From assembly GCA_965201045.1 (NCBI GenBank), contig OZ241746.1:3038001-3102000 (forward strand): a stretch of 64,000 nucleotides of DNA, given 5' to 3'. The notes below the pieces were generated by a model, which did no database searches, was not told where the DNA came from, and saw only the letters and a list, made by a program, of their open reading frames with translations. This DNA is from JAPORK01 sp026710285. GTDB taxonomy: Bacteria > Pseudomonadota > Gammaproteobacteria > Pseudomonadales > Endozoicomonadaceae. Positions 39,235 through 48,802 of this stretch are shown here, piece after piece. The position numbers were made by a program, and so were the translations under genes. Every line of letters starts with the position of its first letter. The stretch's first letter is position 1.

Positions 39235-39987
39235 TTACTGATCTGCCCTTTCTGCAACGATTAATGCGGTTTTTAAATAGTCTTTTTCATATAGCAGTGT
39301 GATCTTGTGCCCTGTATCATCACTAACAGACTGTAACCGGTGTGTTCCTGGCGGATAAGTAAAATGTACTCGCCAGCCATCCTGTTGTTCCAGTATCGTT
39401 TCATAACCCTGGTTGTCTAAGTTTTCTCGTAAACCATTAGCGTACGTAATAATAAAATATTTTGCTTTTGTACCACCGATATGAATATCATGCATCTTAT
39501 GATATAAAGGATACCACTGACCATTACTTTTCTGTTGTAGATAAAAGCTTTGACCTATAGAGGTAACCAAACTATCAGTTACCGTATTAAAGTGAGTTAA
39601 ATTCCATCTCCATCCGGTTCCTAATCCGTCAACATTCTTATTAGCATTGCTGCTATAGTTAACTTCCAGATCGATATTAGGACCATGTCCAAAATTGCTG
39701 AGTAAACTTCCGGATTTAACATGTACGCTTAAGATACCAGTTCCCGGATCAATCTGTGCTCCCCACACGCCTTTAAAGTTAAAAGCATTTGACCACAGGC
39801 TTGTTTCTGCTGTTCCTACTTCAGATAAAATCATCTGATGATCAGGTGACTTTTTTATGCTCATTTTTATGTGCAAGCAATAAGGTGACAGATGAATAAA
39901 TGATCACCATATAAACAATAAGTAATATAATGAATGATATTATAAAATTGATAAATGTTAACTGTTGTTTAAATAGTTGAAAGTTCA
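39235..39987 (-). pseudogene. RHS protein N-terminal remnant (frameshifted and truncated)
   Basis: The ancestral start is at 39987 (MNFQLFKQQLTFINF, hydrophobic segment, then HKNEHKK). The Lys tract that is eight A long in copy J is six A here (T at 39851-39856), which puts VT-stop into frame. The rest, SPDHQMILSEVGTAETSLWS onward, is readable only in another frame. Homology to intact copies then runs to about residue 240 (ITLLYEKDY) and ends near 39283; the open frame finishes with unrelated codons (LKTALIVAERADQ). Close to copy J over the shared part, so it was probably its tandem neighbour before decay. Confidence 0.88.
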
Positions 39988-40081
39988 TAAAGATATTGTT
40001 GCTGCTATTAACATGACCATAATGTTAAGAGAAAAATTTTATCTTAAATAGTAATTAATCTGTTATTATCTGATCACAACT

Positions 40082-43000
40082 TTACCATTCATCACATTTT
40101 GCAATATACCCAATATAGCGATTTTCAGGAGCAAAATTACGAAAAAAATGTTGTTCAATCTTGTCAGGAGTATCTATTATAAATAATATATTCTCATGGA
40201 GCTGAGTATATTCTATAAAAATATTATCACTAAACTTACCTATTACTGCTCCGTGAGATGGAGCACAAAAAACTGCTATTTCACCTGCTTCTAATGGCAT
40301 ATCTTTAAATGATATGTTTTTAGAATTTAGGACAATAAAAGATAACTTTGCTACTTTCTTAAGCATACCCCAAAAATGTATCCTGTAGTCATTCAGTACT
40401 TCCACTTTTTGATTAAACGAAAGATCATCCACTTTTTGTGTCCTGAGATTAAATTGTAAAAAAAGCTGAAAATATTCAAGATCAATTGGTTTTTTCGTTA
40501 TTTTAGCAAGTGCTAGTATAGCTACTGAAGCACAATCTATTAGAGGACTCTGTAAATACAAACGCTCCCACACTATGGAAAGCCGGATAAAACTATCAAT
40601 TTTCAAATGAGGTGAACCATTAATTATTTGCACAAAACAAAATAATTCCTTATTGGAAAATTTTACAATATCAAACAAACCCACTTTACCAGTACCCGAT
40701 CTTACCGGCATCCTAATGGGTAATAAGTTGAGTGGTATTTCATTAAACAAAGGCATCTGTTTTGGTTTAAATAAACAGAGTCCTATATCAACAGCAGCTG
40801 TAGCAGCCATGCTAACCATTTGTATAGCACCCACCACAGAGGCTGCAATGTTCAGTCCTTTATTAGCAGGTATTGCTGCTGCAACCACAGGTACACTACC
40901 TGCAAAGGTTGCTCCTGCTGTAACAGCAGATGCTAATAACGAACCTCCGTATGTATAAGCTGATCCGCCTAATGTTGCAACAGTGAGTGCAGAGGTGATA
41001 ACTGCCCCTGCAATATTTGCCCATTTTGCATGCAGTGCATCCAGACCAAAAGAGCTGATATAATTAACCCACTTAAAAGCAGATCCAAGCCACTTTGGCA
41101 TATTACCGCTCGGGTCACTATTCATTATCGGATTGTTACTACCGAACCTGTAACCACCTCCTGCCGGATCTTCACTTACAAAGTAACGCTGTTGTGGATT
41201 ATACGTTCGGTGTCCTGCACCTAAAAATTGCCATCCGCTGGCAGGATCTGTGCGTTCTCCATCAAATCCAAACAATGTTTGCTGATAAGCCGGAAGCTGG
41301 TTTTTATTAACATTCCAGCGCATTCCATAAGGGCTGTAGACACTGCGCTGACTCAGTTGATAGCAGTTATTTGTCAGATTTTTTGTTAATACACTGACTA
41401 CATCACCTTTATAATTGCTTTCATTATACTGTCGAATAACACCATCAATGGTTTTAGCAACCCCCTGATAACCAATGGTATGTGTTGTATCTTCCTGTGT
41501 GCTTATCCGTTCATTAATCAAATAGCGATCCTGATAAAAAAGATAATGAATACCTGAGCGACTTTTTTCATATATTTCTCTTCCATTACCATCATAGTTA
41601 TAATAACTCTTTTCTCCATCGGGTTTAATTAACCGGGTTATCTGGTTAAAAGCGTTATATGTAATATGGTTACCTTCTCCGTCAGTGGTCATATTACCCA
41701 CGATGTCGTAACTAAAATCATGTGTTGAGACAGGCTGATTATTCCATGTTGTACTAATATTTTGCAGACGCAATGGTACAGAGAGATCTGTGTAATGATA
41801 GCGGATTATTTTTTTAATACTTTGGTGCTGTACTAAATTTTGTAACGATTCATTGACCTGAGATATACGATTGAGTGGTGTAAAAGAGTAGTGTTGTCTG
41901 ATAATGATCGGTGCTTCTTGCCAGCTTGTATTTGAAAAATCAGTATCTCTTGGGCACAATGGTAATCCGGAAGATCCATGGCATGTCATTGTCGTTAGAT
42001 TATTCAATGCATCATATTTGTAGTTAAAAATAGCTTGCTGATCACTGGTTGTTTTATAAACTTGTGTTGTAATATTATTATTTGCATCATAAACAAATGA
42101 CCAGGCAGATAGCAGTCTGCCATTGAGTTTATCTCTGATATTCTTTGGATGACCAAAATCGTCATAGTTAATTTTTCTTTGCATACCACTTCCATAATGG
42201 ATGGCAACAACGCGGGAAAGAGCATCATAATACAGTGTTGATAAGCGTTCTGTTTTTCCATTATCAGGTTGATAACGTACTTCAGTTGCCCGTCCTAATC
42301 TGTCATAAACAGTTTGCGTTTGATGAGCATTAATATCGGTAACACTAACAGTACGTCTGTTTTGATCATACTTCCATTGTAATTTATAATTCATATAGTT
42401 ATGTATGCCGATATGCTGAAGATACAATGGAAGACTATCATCACTGTAAGTAAATCGTGTTTTCCCGGTGTTATCTGTCTGTTCTTTTACCAGGAGAGAG
42501 ACAGGATCATAACTGATCTGTAGCTGAATTTTTCCATCAAGCGTTTTACTGACAGGCAATCCAATCCTGTTATATTGTAATGCTGTTATATGTCCATCTG
42601 GTGTGGTTGTAGTGATCGGCTGACCATCTTTAGTATAAGTAAATTTAGTGTGGAGACCATCTTCTCCTGCACGCCATAACAGTTCACCTGCTGCATTATA
42701 TTCAGCAGAAGCTAATAAATAATTTCCACCAGAGACCGGTTGTACCCAGCGCTGAATAACATGTCCGATCAGATCGTAGACATTATGTACTTTGTCTCCT
42801 TTAGGGTCAGTAATATTGATCAGCCTTCCCAGTGCATCATACTCTTTTTTTACAATGTGTCCCAGCGGATCTGTTGCAGCTACTATACGCCCAAAACCGT
42901 CATAAGTCATAGTGGAAACTTTAACGTCTTCCAGCGTGTTTTTATTTTTGTCAATACTGCACAACTTTTCAAGAACTGATAAAATATTATTCCTGGCAGG

Positions 43001-45499
43001 AAATAACCACTGCTCAGTGGGTTTATATAGTATATTGGCATGGGTTACAGCAATAGCAGAATAACTGCCGTTAGCACTTTGCCGGTAACTGACAACACAT
43101 CTGTGCGAATCATCATACTGATTAATATTTATTTCTCCATCTGGTTGATGGACAAGGGTAATTCTGCCTGAATCATCATATTCCTGTGTTGTCGTTAGTG
43201 CTTCCGTTTCACCTGATGCAGAAATAAGATAAGCAAATTTAGCTGCTATACGTCCATAATTGTCATAAATTATTTTACTGACAGGAATCCAATGGTTGGT
43301 AATAACTTTTCCACTATCTGATAAAGCTTCACGAAAATGCATCAGTGGTCGTCCTGCTCCATCAAAAATAGTCTTGCTGCGTAATCCATTAGCTGCTGTG
43401 ATTACCAGCTGATTACGTTGTGGAGAAATTGTATATTGATAGTAACTATTTGCAGCAAAAGGGGTTCCGGTATTCATATTTATCTGAACTGGTCTGTCCC
43501 ATAAATCATAGTGATAACGAATAGTATTCTGACCGGAAGCGTCAATCTGTTGTAATACATGGTTAGTAAACAGGCTGGTAGTAACAAATGAAGAAAAGCG
43601 TTGTTTACCTGCACCTAATGCAGTCACACTGTAAGTTGTTTTACTACGATTGTCTGCACTCTTTTTATAATAGTAATCATGAAGAATTTCATGAAGTCCA
43701 AAGGGTCTGGGAATATTATCTGTCAGTCTGTCTTGTTTTAATAGACCATATGTCAGGCAGTTATCTGTATCCTGATAATAACGACGGGTTGTTGTAATTT
43801 CTTGTGTCCCTGATTGTCTTACCTGACGATCCAAGACTAAAATATAACCATGACCTTTCCTGTTGGGTAGTTTACGATAGTAATTACGGGTAATAACCGG
43901 TATGAAAACAGTTGAACCAACGCTTGCAGGATAAATGGTAACAGATTTTTGAAGAGCACCTAGATTCCAACCATCAGGTTCAGCAGGACAGTCTTTACCT
44001 CCTCTTAATGGGCAATAAGTTATTTTACTTAAACGACCATAAGCATCTTTATGAAAGATCACTTTTCCCTGTTTATCGTAATGATATATTTCAGTAGTTA
44101 CTGCCGGTGTATCTGAATTTTCACTCCAAACCCTGGTGATAATTTTTAATGGCTGACTATAGGTCAGCGGTAACTCTTCAAAAGTATAATGAGCACAACC
44201 ATTTCGCTGATCTGTATGGCAAAAAAGCGTTTGTATCTCTGACAACAGATGACTTGTACGATCACTGATTCTTTGATCATCAATGAGTAAATGATATTTA
44301 TTATAGGTGCGAATTTCATGAAAAATACCATTATCTTCCTGTGTCTGATAGGTATAACTAACGGGTGCATCAAATAACATATCTTTTTTTGCAGATGCTA
44401 TTGCTGCTAGTTGAGCATTAAAACCAAGATAATTATGTTCATTACTGTTAGTTTTACTATATTCATAAATCTCTTGCATAACCGGTTGTCCGGCACCAGG
44501 ATTGATCCTTTTTCTGGTAACAGCACACAAAGAACTTGTGAAAAATTTTTTATCTGTCCTGACTTTCATTGCATCAGTACAATTATAAGTAAATTTTTCT
44601 GTTAATCCGGTGGGATAACTTACCTTGTTAAGTAGATGACCTGTATAGCTGAAATCCATACCGTAGCCGGTATGGCTTCGCTGTAAAGGTAGTATAAGTT
44701 TACGCAATTCACCATTTGTCACATTGAGCAATACTGAAACCGGTTGTCCTTCACTGCCTTCACTAATTACCTCTACATAGTCTTTTTCATATAACAGTGT
44801 GATCTTGTGCCCTGTATCATCACTAACAGACTGTAACTGGTGCGTCCCTGGCTGATAAGTAAAATATGCTCGCCAGCCATCCTGTTGTTCCAGTATCGTT
44901 TCATAACCCTGGTTGTCTAAGGTTTCTCGTAAACCATTAGCGTACGTAATAATAAAATATTTTGCTTTTGTACCACCGATATGAATATCATGCATTTTAT
45001 GATATAAAGGATACCACTGACCATTACTTCTCTGTTGCAGATAAAAACTCTGACCTATAGAAGTTATCAGACTATTAGTTATCGGATTAAAATGAGTTAA
45101 ATTCCAGCTCCAGCCAGTTCCTAATCCGTCAACATTCATATTAGCATTGCTGCTATAATTGACTTCCAGATTAATATTTGGACCATGCCCAAAATTACTG
45201 AGTAAACTACCGGCTTTAACATGCACACTTAAGATACCAGTTCCCGGATCAATCTGCGCTCCCCACACGCCTTTAAAGTTAAAAGCATTTGACCATGGGC
45301 TTTTTTCTGCTGTTCCTGCTTCAGATAATGTCACTTGATAATCAGGTGACTTTTTTTTATGCTCATGTCTATGTGAAAAAAACAGATTAGCAGATGAATA
45401 AGCAACCACAGATGTATAAAAGATTAAAAATATGGAAATGGAAAAGAGTGTTGTAAAATTTAGTAATAGTAAATATTGTTTACATAATGGAGATTTCAT
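40082..45499 (-). CDS. RHS/YD-repeat giant protein, copy J (1,805 aa)
   Basis: An upstream in-frame ATG would add 28 residues (MMTNKSSILNG), but alignment with the other copies and the conserved leader put the start at 45499 (MKSPLCKQYL). Body and hydrophobic stretch belong to the E/F/G group. The core ends at DPSGN (about 1466). Its tail is the most divergent: Cys 1656 sits in LIDCAS rather than CDT or CDS, His 1749 in APSHGAV, and the protein ends IGYIAKCDEW. That Cys and His persist here while the neighbouring Asp is lost argues that these two are the functional residues. The eight-A Lys tract is T 45351-45358. It is separated from the main block by about 6.4 kb of other genes and remnants. 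Confidence 0.93.
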   Translation of the reverse strand: MKSPLCKQYLLLLNFTTLFSISIFLIFYTSVVAYSSANLFFSHRHEHKKKSPDYQVTLSEAGTAEKSPWSNAFNFKGVWGAQIDPGTGILSVHVKAGSLLSNFGHGPNINLEVNYSSNANMNVDGLGTGWSWNLTHFNPITNSLITSIGQSFYLQQRSNGQWYPLYHKMHDIHIGGTKAKYFIITYANGLRETLDNQGYETILEQQDGWRAYFTYQPGTHQLQSVSDDTGHKITLLYEKDYVEVISEGSEGQPVSVLLNVTNGELRKLILPLQRSHTGYGMDFSYTGHLLNKVSYPTGLTEKFTYNCTDAMKVRTDKKFFTSSLCAVTRKRINPGAGQPVMQEIYEYSKTNSNEHNYLGFNAQLAAIASAKKDMLFDAPVSYTYQTQEDNGIFHEIRTYNKYHLLIDDQRISDRTSHLLSEIQTLFCHTDQRNGCAHYTFEELPLTYSQPLKIITRVWSENSDTPAVTTEIYHYDKQGKVIFHKDAYGRLSKITYCPLRGGKDCPAEPDGWNLGALQKSVTIYPASVGSTVFIPVITRNYYRKLPNRKGHGYILVLDRQVRQSGTQEITTTRRYYQDTDNCLTYGLLKQDRLTDNIPRPFGLHEILHDYYYKKSADNRSKTTYSVTALGAGKQRFSSFVTTSLFTNHVLQQIDASGQNTIRYHYDLWDRPVQINMNTGTPFAANSYYQYTISPQRNQLVITAANGLRSKTIFDGAGRPLMHFREALSDSGKVITNHWIPVSKIIYDNYGRIAAKFAYLISASGETEALTTTQEYDDSGRITLVHQPDGEININQYDDSHRCVVSYRQSANGSYSAIAVTHANILYKPTEQWLFPARNNILSVLEKLCSIDKNKNTLEDVKVSTMTYDGFGRIVAATDPLGHIVKKEYDALGRLINITDPKGDKVHNVYDLIGHVIQRWVQPVSGGNYLLASAEYNAAGELLWRAGEDGLHTKFTYTKDGQPITTTTPDGHITALQYNRIGLPVSKTLDGKIQLQISYDPVSLLVKEQTDNTGKTRFTYSDDSLPLYLQHIGIHNYMNYKLQWKYDQNRRTVSVTDINAHQTQTVYDRLGRATEVRYQPDNGKTERLSTLYYDALSRVVAIHYGSGMQRKINYDDFGHPKNIRDKLNGRLLSAWSFVYDANNNITTQVYKTTSDQQAIFNYKYDALNNLTTMTCHGSSGLPLCPRDTDFSNTSWQEAPIIIRQHYSFTPLNRISQVNESLQNLVQHQSIKKIIRYHYTDLSVPLRLQNISTTWNNQPVSTHDFSYDIVGNMTTDGEGNHITYNAFNQITRLIKPDGEKSYYNYDGNGREIYEKSRSGIHYLFYQDRYLINERISTQEDTTHTIGYQGVAKTIDGVIRQYNESNYKGDVVSVLTKNLTNNCYQLSQRSVYSPYGMRWNVNKNQLPAYQQTLFGFDGERTDPASGWQFLGAGHRTYNPQQRYFVSEDPAGGGYRFGSNNPIMNSDPSGNMPKWLGSAFKWVNYISSFGLDALHAKWANIAGAVITSALTVATLGGSAYTYGGSLLASAVTAGATFAGSVPVVAAAIPANKGLNIAASVVGAIQMVSMAATAAVDIGLCLFKPKQMPLFNEIPLNLLPIRMPVRSGTGKVGLFDIVKFSNKELFCFVQIINGSPHLKIDSFIRLSIVWERLYLQSPLIDCASVAILALAKITKKPIDLEYFQLFLQFNLRTQKVDDLSFNQKVEVLNDYRIHFWGMLKKVAKLSFIVLNSKNISFKDMPLEAGEIAVFCAPSHGAVIGKFSDNIFIEYTQLHENILFIIDTPDKIEQHFFRNFAPENRYIGYIAKCDEW

Positions 45500-45774
45500 G
45501 AAGATGTTACTGCTATTACCAGAATGGTTGTGACATTTAAGATAATGTTTTCCATTTAAAATAGATGATTTATTTGTCATCACGTAACTATTATTTTACG
45601 ATATATCTCTTTATTTATACAAAAATTAACAAGGGAAAAAGCATATAATATAAATTCTTTTGAACATTTTTTACGTGTACCTGTGGTCAATCCATTTTCC
45701 TAAATGAGATTAGTTTTTATTGAAGGGTTTATGTATGAAATACAGGGCAGGACAACCCGACGCTAGCTTTATTA

Positions 45775-47562
45775 TTATTCAGTTCGGGTAACGTCAACGA
45801 ATAGAGTTAATTTTTGTCCTGTCTGTAAATGGATGTTTTTTAAAGTATTCCAGTTGCTTATCTGACTAACAGCAACCCGAAATTTATCTGCAATATTATG
45901 AATTGATTCACCTCTTTTTACTGTATAGTAGACTTTACGTATCACGCTGCCAGGATGAGAAAACTGTGGTTTTAGCGTTGTATCATCGGCAATTTTCCGC
46001 CAGATAATTAATTCCTGCTTTGGTTTAAGAATAGATGATGATGTAATACTATTCCATGCTGTTAATTGCTCAATGCTGGTGCGATACTTTTTAGATATAC
46101 GCCACAAAGAGTCACCTGGTTGCACTACATGGTTATAACGAATATGATTATCCTGTCCTACCCAGAGTAATAACTTTTGTCCCGGATGTAAAGTTGCATC
46201 TTTTTTGAGATGATTCCATTTTTGTATTTGCTCAGGCAGCAGGTTATGTGATTTTGCTATAGTCCACAGATTGTCAGCGGGTCTGACTATATAGTGATAC
46301 CGAATTCTTCCATCTTTGTCACTCGCTATATTTTTTGCCTGTGCCAGTGCCAGCGCTTTTTGTTCATGGTTCAATATTATTTTATTGTCAACAGGTTGCG
46401 GGATGAGCAAAGGTTCACCAACATAAATGATATCATTCTCAAGGTGATTGATTGTTTTAATTACATCAACTCCGATGTTAAATGCATTTGCAACAGAAGA
46501 GAGTGTATCACCTGAATGAACAGTGTAACGATGCCAGCTAATTCGTTCATTAGGTGCAATTAATGCCAGTTGCTCTCTGAATGATGTCGCATTATTTACA
46601 GGAATGAGCAAATGGTACGGACCATTCGGATCAGTTGCCCAGCGATTGTACCCGGGATTGAGTTGCCGCAATTCTTTTTGTGTTATCTGTGCAAATTGAG
46701 CTGCTCTGTCTAGGTCCAGTTGTGAGCCGGTATCTACAATTTCAAAATGAGGTTGATTAGGAATTGGCTTTAAAACAATATTGTATTTTGCAGGATTTTG
46801 AATGATTTTTGCTACGGCCAGTAGTTTAGGGACATAATTTTCAGTCTGCTTTGGTAATTTTAAATTCCAGTAACCGATGGGTTGTTGTTTTTTTAAATTT
46901 CTTTGAATGGCTTTGCTTACTGTACCATAACCGGCATTATAAGCGGCCAGAGCAAGTTCCCAGCTGTTAAAATTTTGATATAGCTCCTGGAAATAATTTA
47001 AAGCGAATTTTGTTGCCGTGATAATGTCGCGACGACCATCAAACCACCAGTCCTGCTTAATTTCATAATAACGTCCTGTTGATGGCGTAATCTGCCATAA
47101 TCCTGAAGCCAGTCCGTTTGAATAAGCAAACGGGTCAAAAGCACTTTCAACGGCGGGTACCAAAGCAAACTCAGACGGCATATTTCGTTTATCCACTTCA
47201 TCCATGATATAGTAAAGATAGGGTCTTGCTCGCTCCATGAGGCTTTGAAAATGATAGGGATGTTTACTAAACCACTGAATGTAATAGTCAATGCGCGGAT
47301 TACTATATTGATGTACGCTTGTGCTTAATCCGGCTTTGATTCTGTGCCAAAGCTCATCGTATTCTGATGCTGTTGTGTGAAGATTTTTACTGTATTGACT
47401 GTTATGCTTAACTGGCATTACCTGAGCCGTCAGTGTTTTCTGAGTGCAACCGGAAAGGAAACTCAAAATAATTGCTCCGGGAGCAAGCCACTTCAAACAA
47501 GTGTGAAATATGCCTGAAATATATAACGGATTCATACTATTTTTATTATTAAGTTTAGACAT
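45775..47562 (-). CDS. mltD: membrane-bound lytic murein transglycosylase D, lipoprotein with four LysM
   Basis: Cleaves the glycan strand of peptidoglycan, forming 1,6-anhydro-muramic acid ends, in the periplasm or anchored to the outer membrane. Residues 1-39 are a lipoprotein signal ending in the lipobox LSGC (Cys 39). The SLT domain covers about 115-250, with catalytic Glu 139 in VPAVESAFDP and the motifs GLWQITP and AAYNAGYG. Four LysM peptidoglycan-binding repeats follow (about 345-388, 424-467, 478-521, 545-589); E. coli MltD has fewer and is shorter. It follows gloB on the same strand after 172 bp, an order also found in enterics. No strong ribosome site is visible at the chosen start; Met 11 is an alternative. 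Confidence 0.96.
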   Translation of the reverse strand: MSKLNNKNSMNPLYISGIFHTCLKWLAPGAIILSFLSGCTQKTLTAQVMPVKHNSQYSKNLHTTASEYDELWHRIKAGLSTSVHQYSNPRIDYYIQWFSKHPYHFQSLMERARPYLYYIMDEVDKRNMPSEFALVPAVESAFDPFAYSNGLASGLWQITPSTGRYYEIKQDWWFDGRRDIITATKFALNYFQELYQNFNSWELALAAYNAGYGTVSKAIQRNLKKQQPIGYWNLKLPKQTENYVPKLLAVAKIIQNPAKYNIVLKPIPNQPHFEIVDTGSQLDLDRAAQFAQITQKELRQLNPGYNRWATDPNGPYHLLIPVNNATSFREQLALIAPNERISWHRYTVHSGDTLSSVANAFNIGVDVIKTINHLENDIIYVGEPLLIPQPVDNKIILNHEQKALALAQAKNIASDKDGRIRYHYIVRPADNLWTIAKSHNLLPEQIQKWNHLKKDATLHPGQKLLLWVGQDNHIRYNHVVQPGDSLWRISKKYRTSIEQLTAWNSITSSSILKPKQELIIWRKIADDTTLKPQFSHPGSVIRKVYYTVKRGESIHNIADKFRVAVSQISNWNTLKNIHLQTGQKLTLFVDVTRTE

Positions 47563-47734
47563 TGATGTATCGCGACTCTGAGTAAAAACATAATCTTGCT
47601 TTAAAGAAATGACTCTTTTAAGTTGTTATGATCGTAAATAAACAAAGTTATATTATAATTATCACCCGGTTAGATGCAAATAATACAATATCAGCACATG
47701 GTTAAGTTAGCAAATAATTTATCTCTGATGATAG

Positions 47735-48514
47735 TTAAAAACCATCTTTCCATTGGCGTAATGTTGCAAAAACGCTAATTTCTGATGATAACTGTTTTCC
47801 ACACCAGGCGGAACAATTTTTAATAATATCATGCTGTTCTGTGCGTAAAAAAGGATTAATTTTTTTCTCTGCCTGAAGAGATGTTGGTACCGAAGGTAAA
47901 TTTTTCTCTCTTAGTTGCTGTACTTCCCGGATACGTTGTTGTAAATGTAAATTTGAAGGTTCAACACACAGTGCAAATTTTAAATTGTTCTGCGTATATT
48001 CGTGTGCGCAAAATAGCAGTGTTGAATCATGCAGATTGTTCCTGATATAGTGAACAGAATTGTACATTATTTCTGCATTTCCTTCAAAGATACGCCCACA
48101 ACCAGACGAAAAAAGTGTATCTCCAATAAATAGTACGGGCTGCTTCAGTAGCGTATCACTAAAATAGGCGATATGATCAAGTGTATGTCCTGGCACTGCA
48201 ATTACTTTAAATTTTCCTGCTGGCAAAGCGAGGTTGTCATTTTTTTTTAAAACATGTGTAATCTTCGGGTGGCTTCCGAGCGGACCGTAAACCGGAATAT
48301 TGTGATTATTAGTGAGTTCATCAACACCTCCGGTATGATCGTAATGGTGGTGTGTAATTAATATGCCTACCAGACGAACTTTATTCTTTTGGCAATATCT
48401 TTCGACAGGAAGCGCTTCTCCTGGGTCAACAGCATAAGTAGTGTTTCTGAATTTATCAGTAATCATCCATATGTAATTATCGCTAAAGGCAGAAACAGGG
48501 TCAATTTTTACCAT
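47735..48514 (-). CDS. gloB: hydroxyacylglutathione hydrolase (glyoxalase II)
   Basis: Hydrolyses S-lactoylglutathione to lactate and glutathione, the second step of methylglyoxal detoxification, in the cytoplasm. It is a metallo-beta-lactamase fold with the metal motif THHHYDH (His 55, His 57, Asp 59, His 60), His 110 in VPGHTLDH, Asp 132 in GDTLFSSGCGR and His 171 in CAHEYT. The substrate-binding C-terminal part (KINPFLR) is present. Its 259 residues are the normal length. It is divergent from the DUF2235 gene across 288 bp and upstream of mltD on the same strand. Confidence 0.97.
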   Translation of the reverse strand: MVKIDPVSAFSDNYIWMITDKFRNTTYAVDPGEALPVERYCQKNKVRLVGILITHHHYDHTGGVDELTNNHNIPVYGPLGSHPKITHVLKKNDNLALPAGKFKVIAVPGHTLDHIAYFSDTLLKQPVLFIGDTLFSSGCGRIFEGNAEIMYNSVHYIRNNLHDSTLLFCAHEYTQNNLKFALCVEPSNLHLQQRIREVQQLREKNLPSVPTSLQAEKKINPFLRTEQHDIIKNCSAWCGKQLSSEISVFATLRQWKDGF

Positions 48515-48802
48515 AGTAATCCATCATATAATTATTATGAAGTTAAAATTTTATACCAAAATAGTTAGTTTAAAGCAGATTATATGCATAAAAAACAGTG
48601 TAAACGACTTTAAATTTTGTATTTTTTGTAAATGGTTTATTATTGAAATAATATCTTTATTATTGCACCTTACAGTTTTTTCTTCACTTGTTTTATTATT
48701 TTTTTACATTAGCAAACCGTCTTGCTGGTTATTAACTGCTGCTGTTATGGGTTGTACCTTTCGGGTACTTTAACTTTACACATCAAACAGGCGGAGATCA
48801 GT

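Noticed and set aside
1..45499. Tandem repeat array considered as an assembly artefact or CRISPR-like array
   Set aside because: Copies differ throughout and carry distinct tails, so they are real paralogues; no short regularly spaced direct repeats were seen anywhere in the window.
40082..45583. Upstream start for RHS copy J adding 28 residues
   Set aside because: The added residues have no counterpart in any other copy and overlap the conserved leader; the homologous start is at 45499.
48537..48773. 78-codon frame before the DUF2235 gene
   Set aside because: Hydrophobic, AT-driven frame in a divergent promoter region without a ribosome site.
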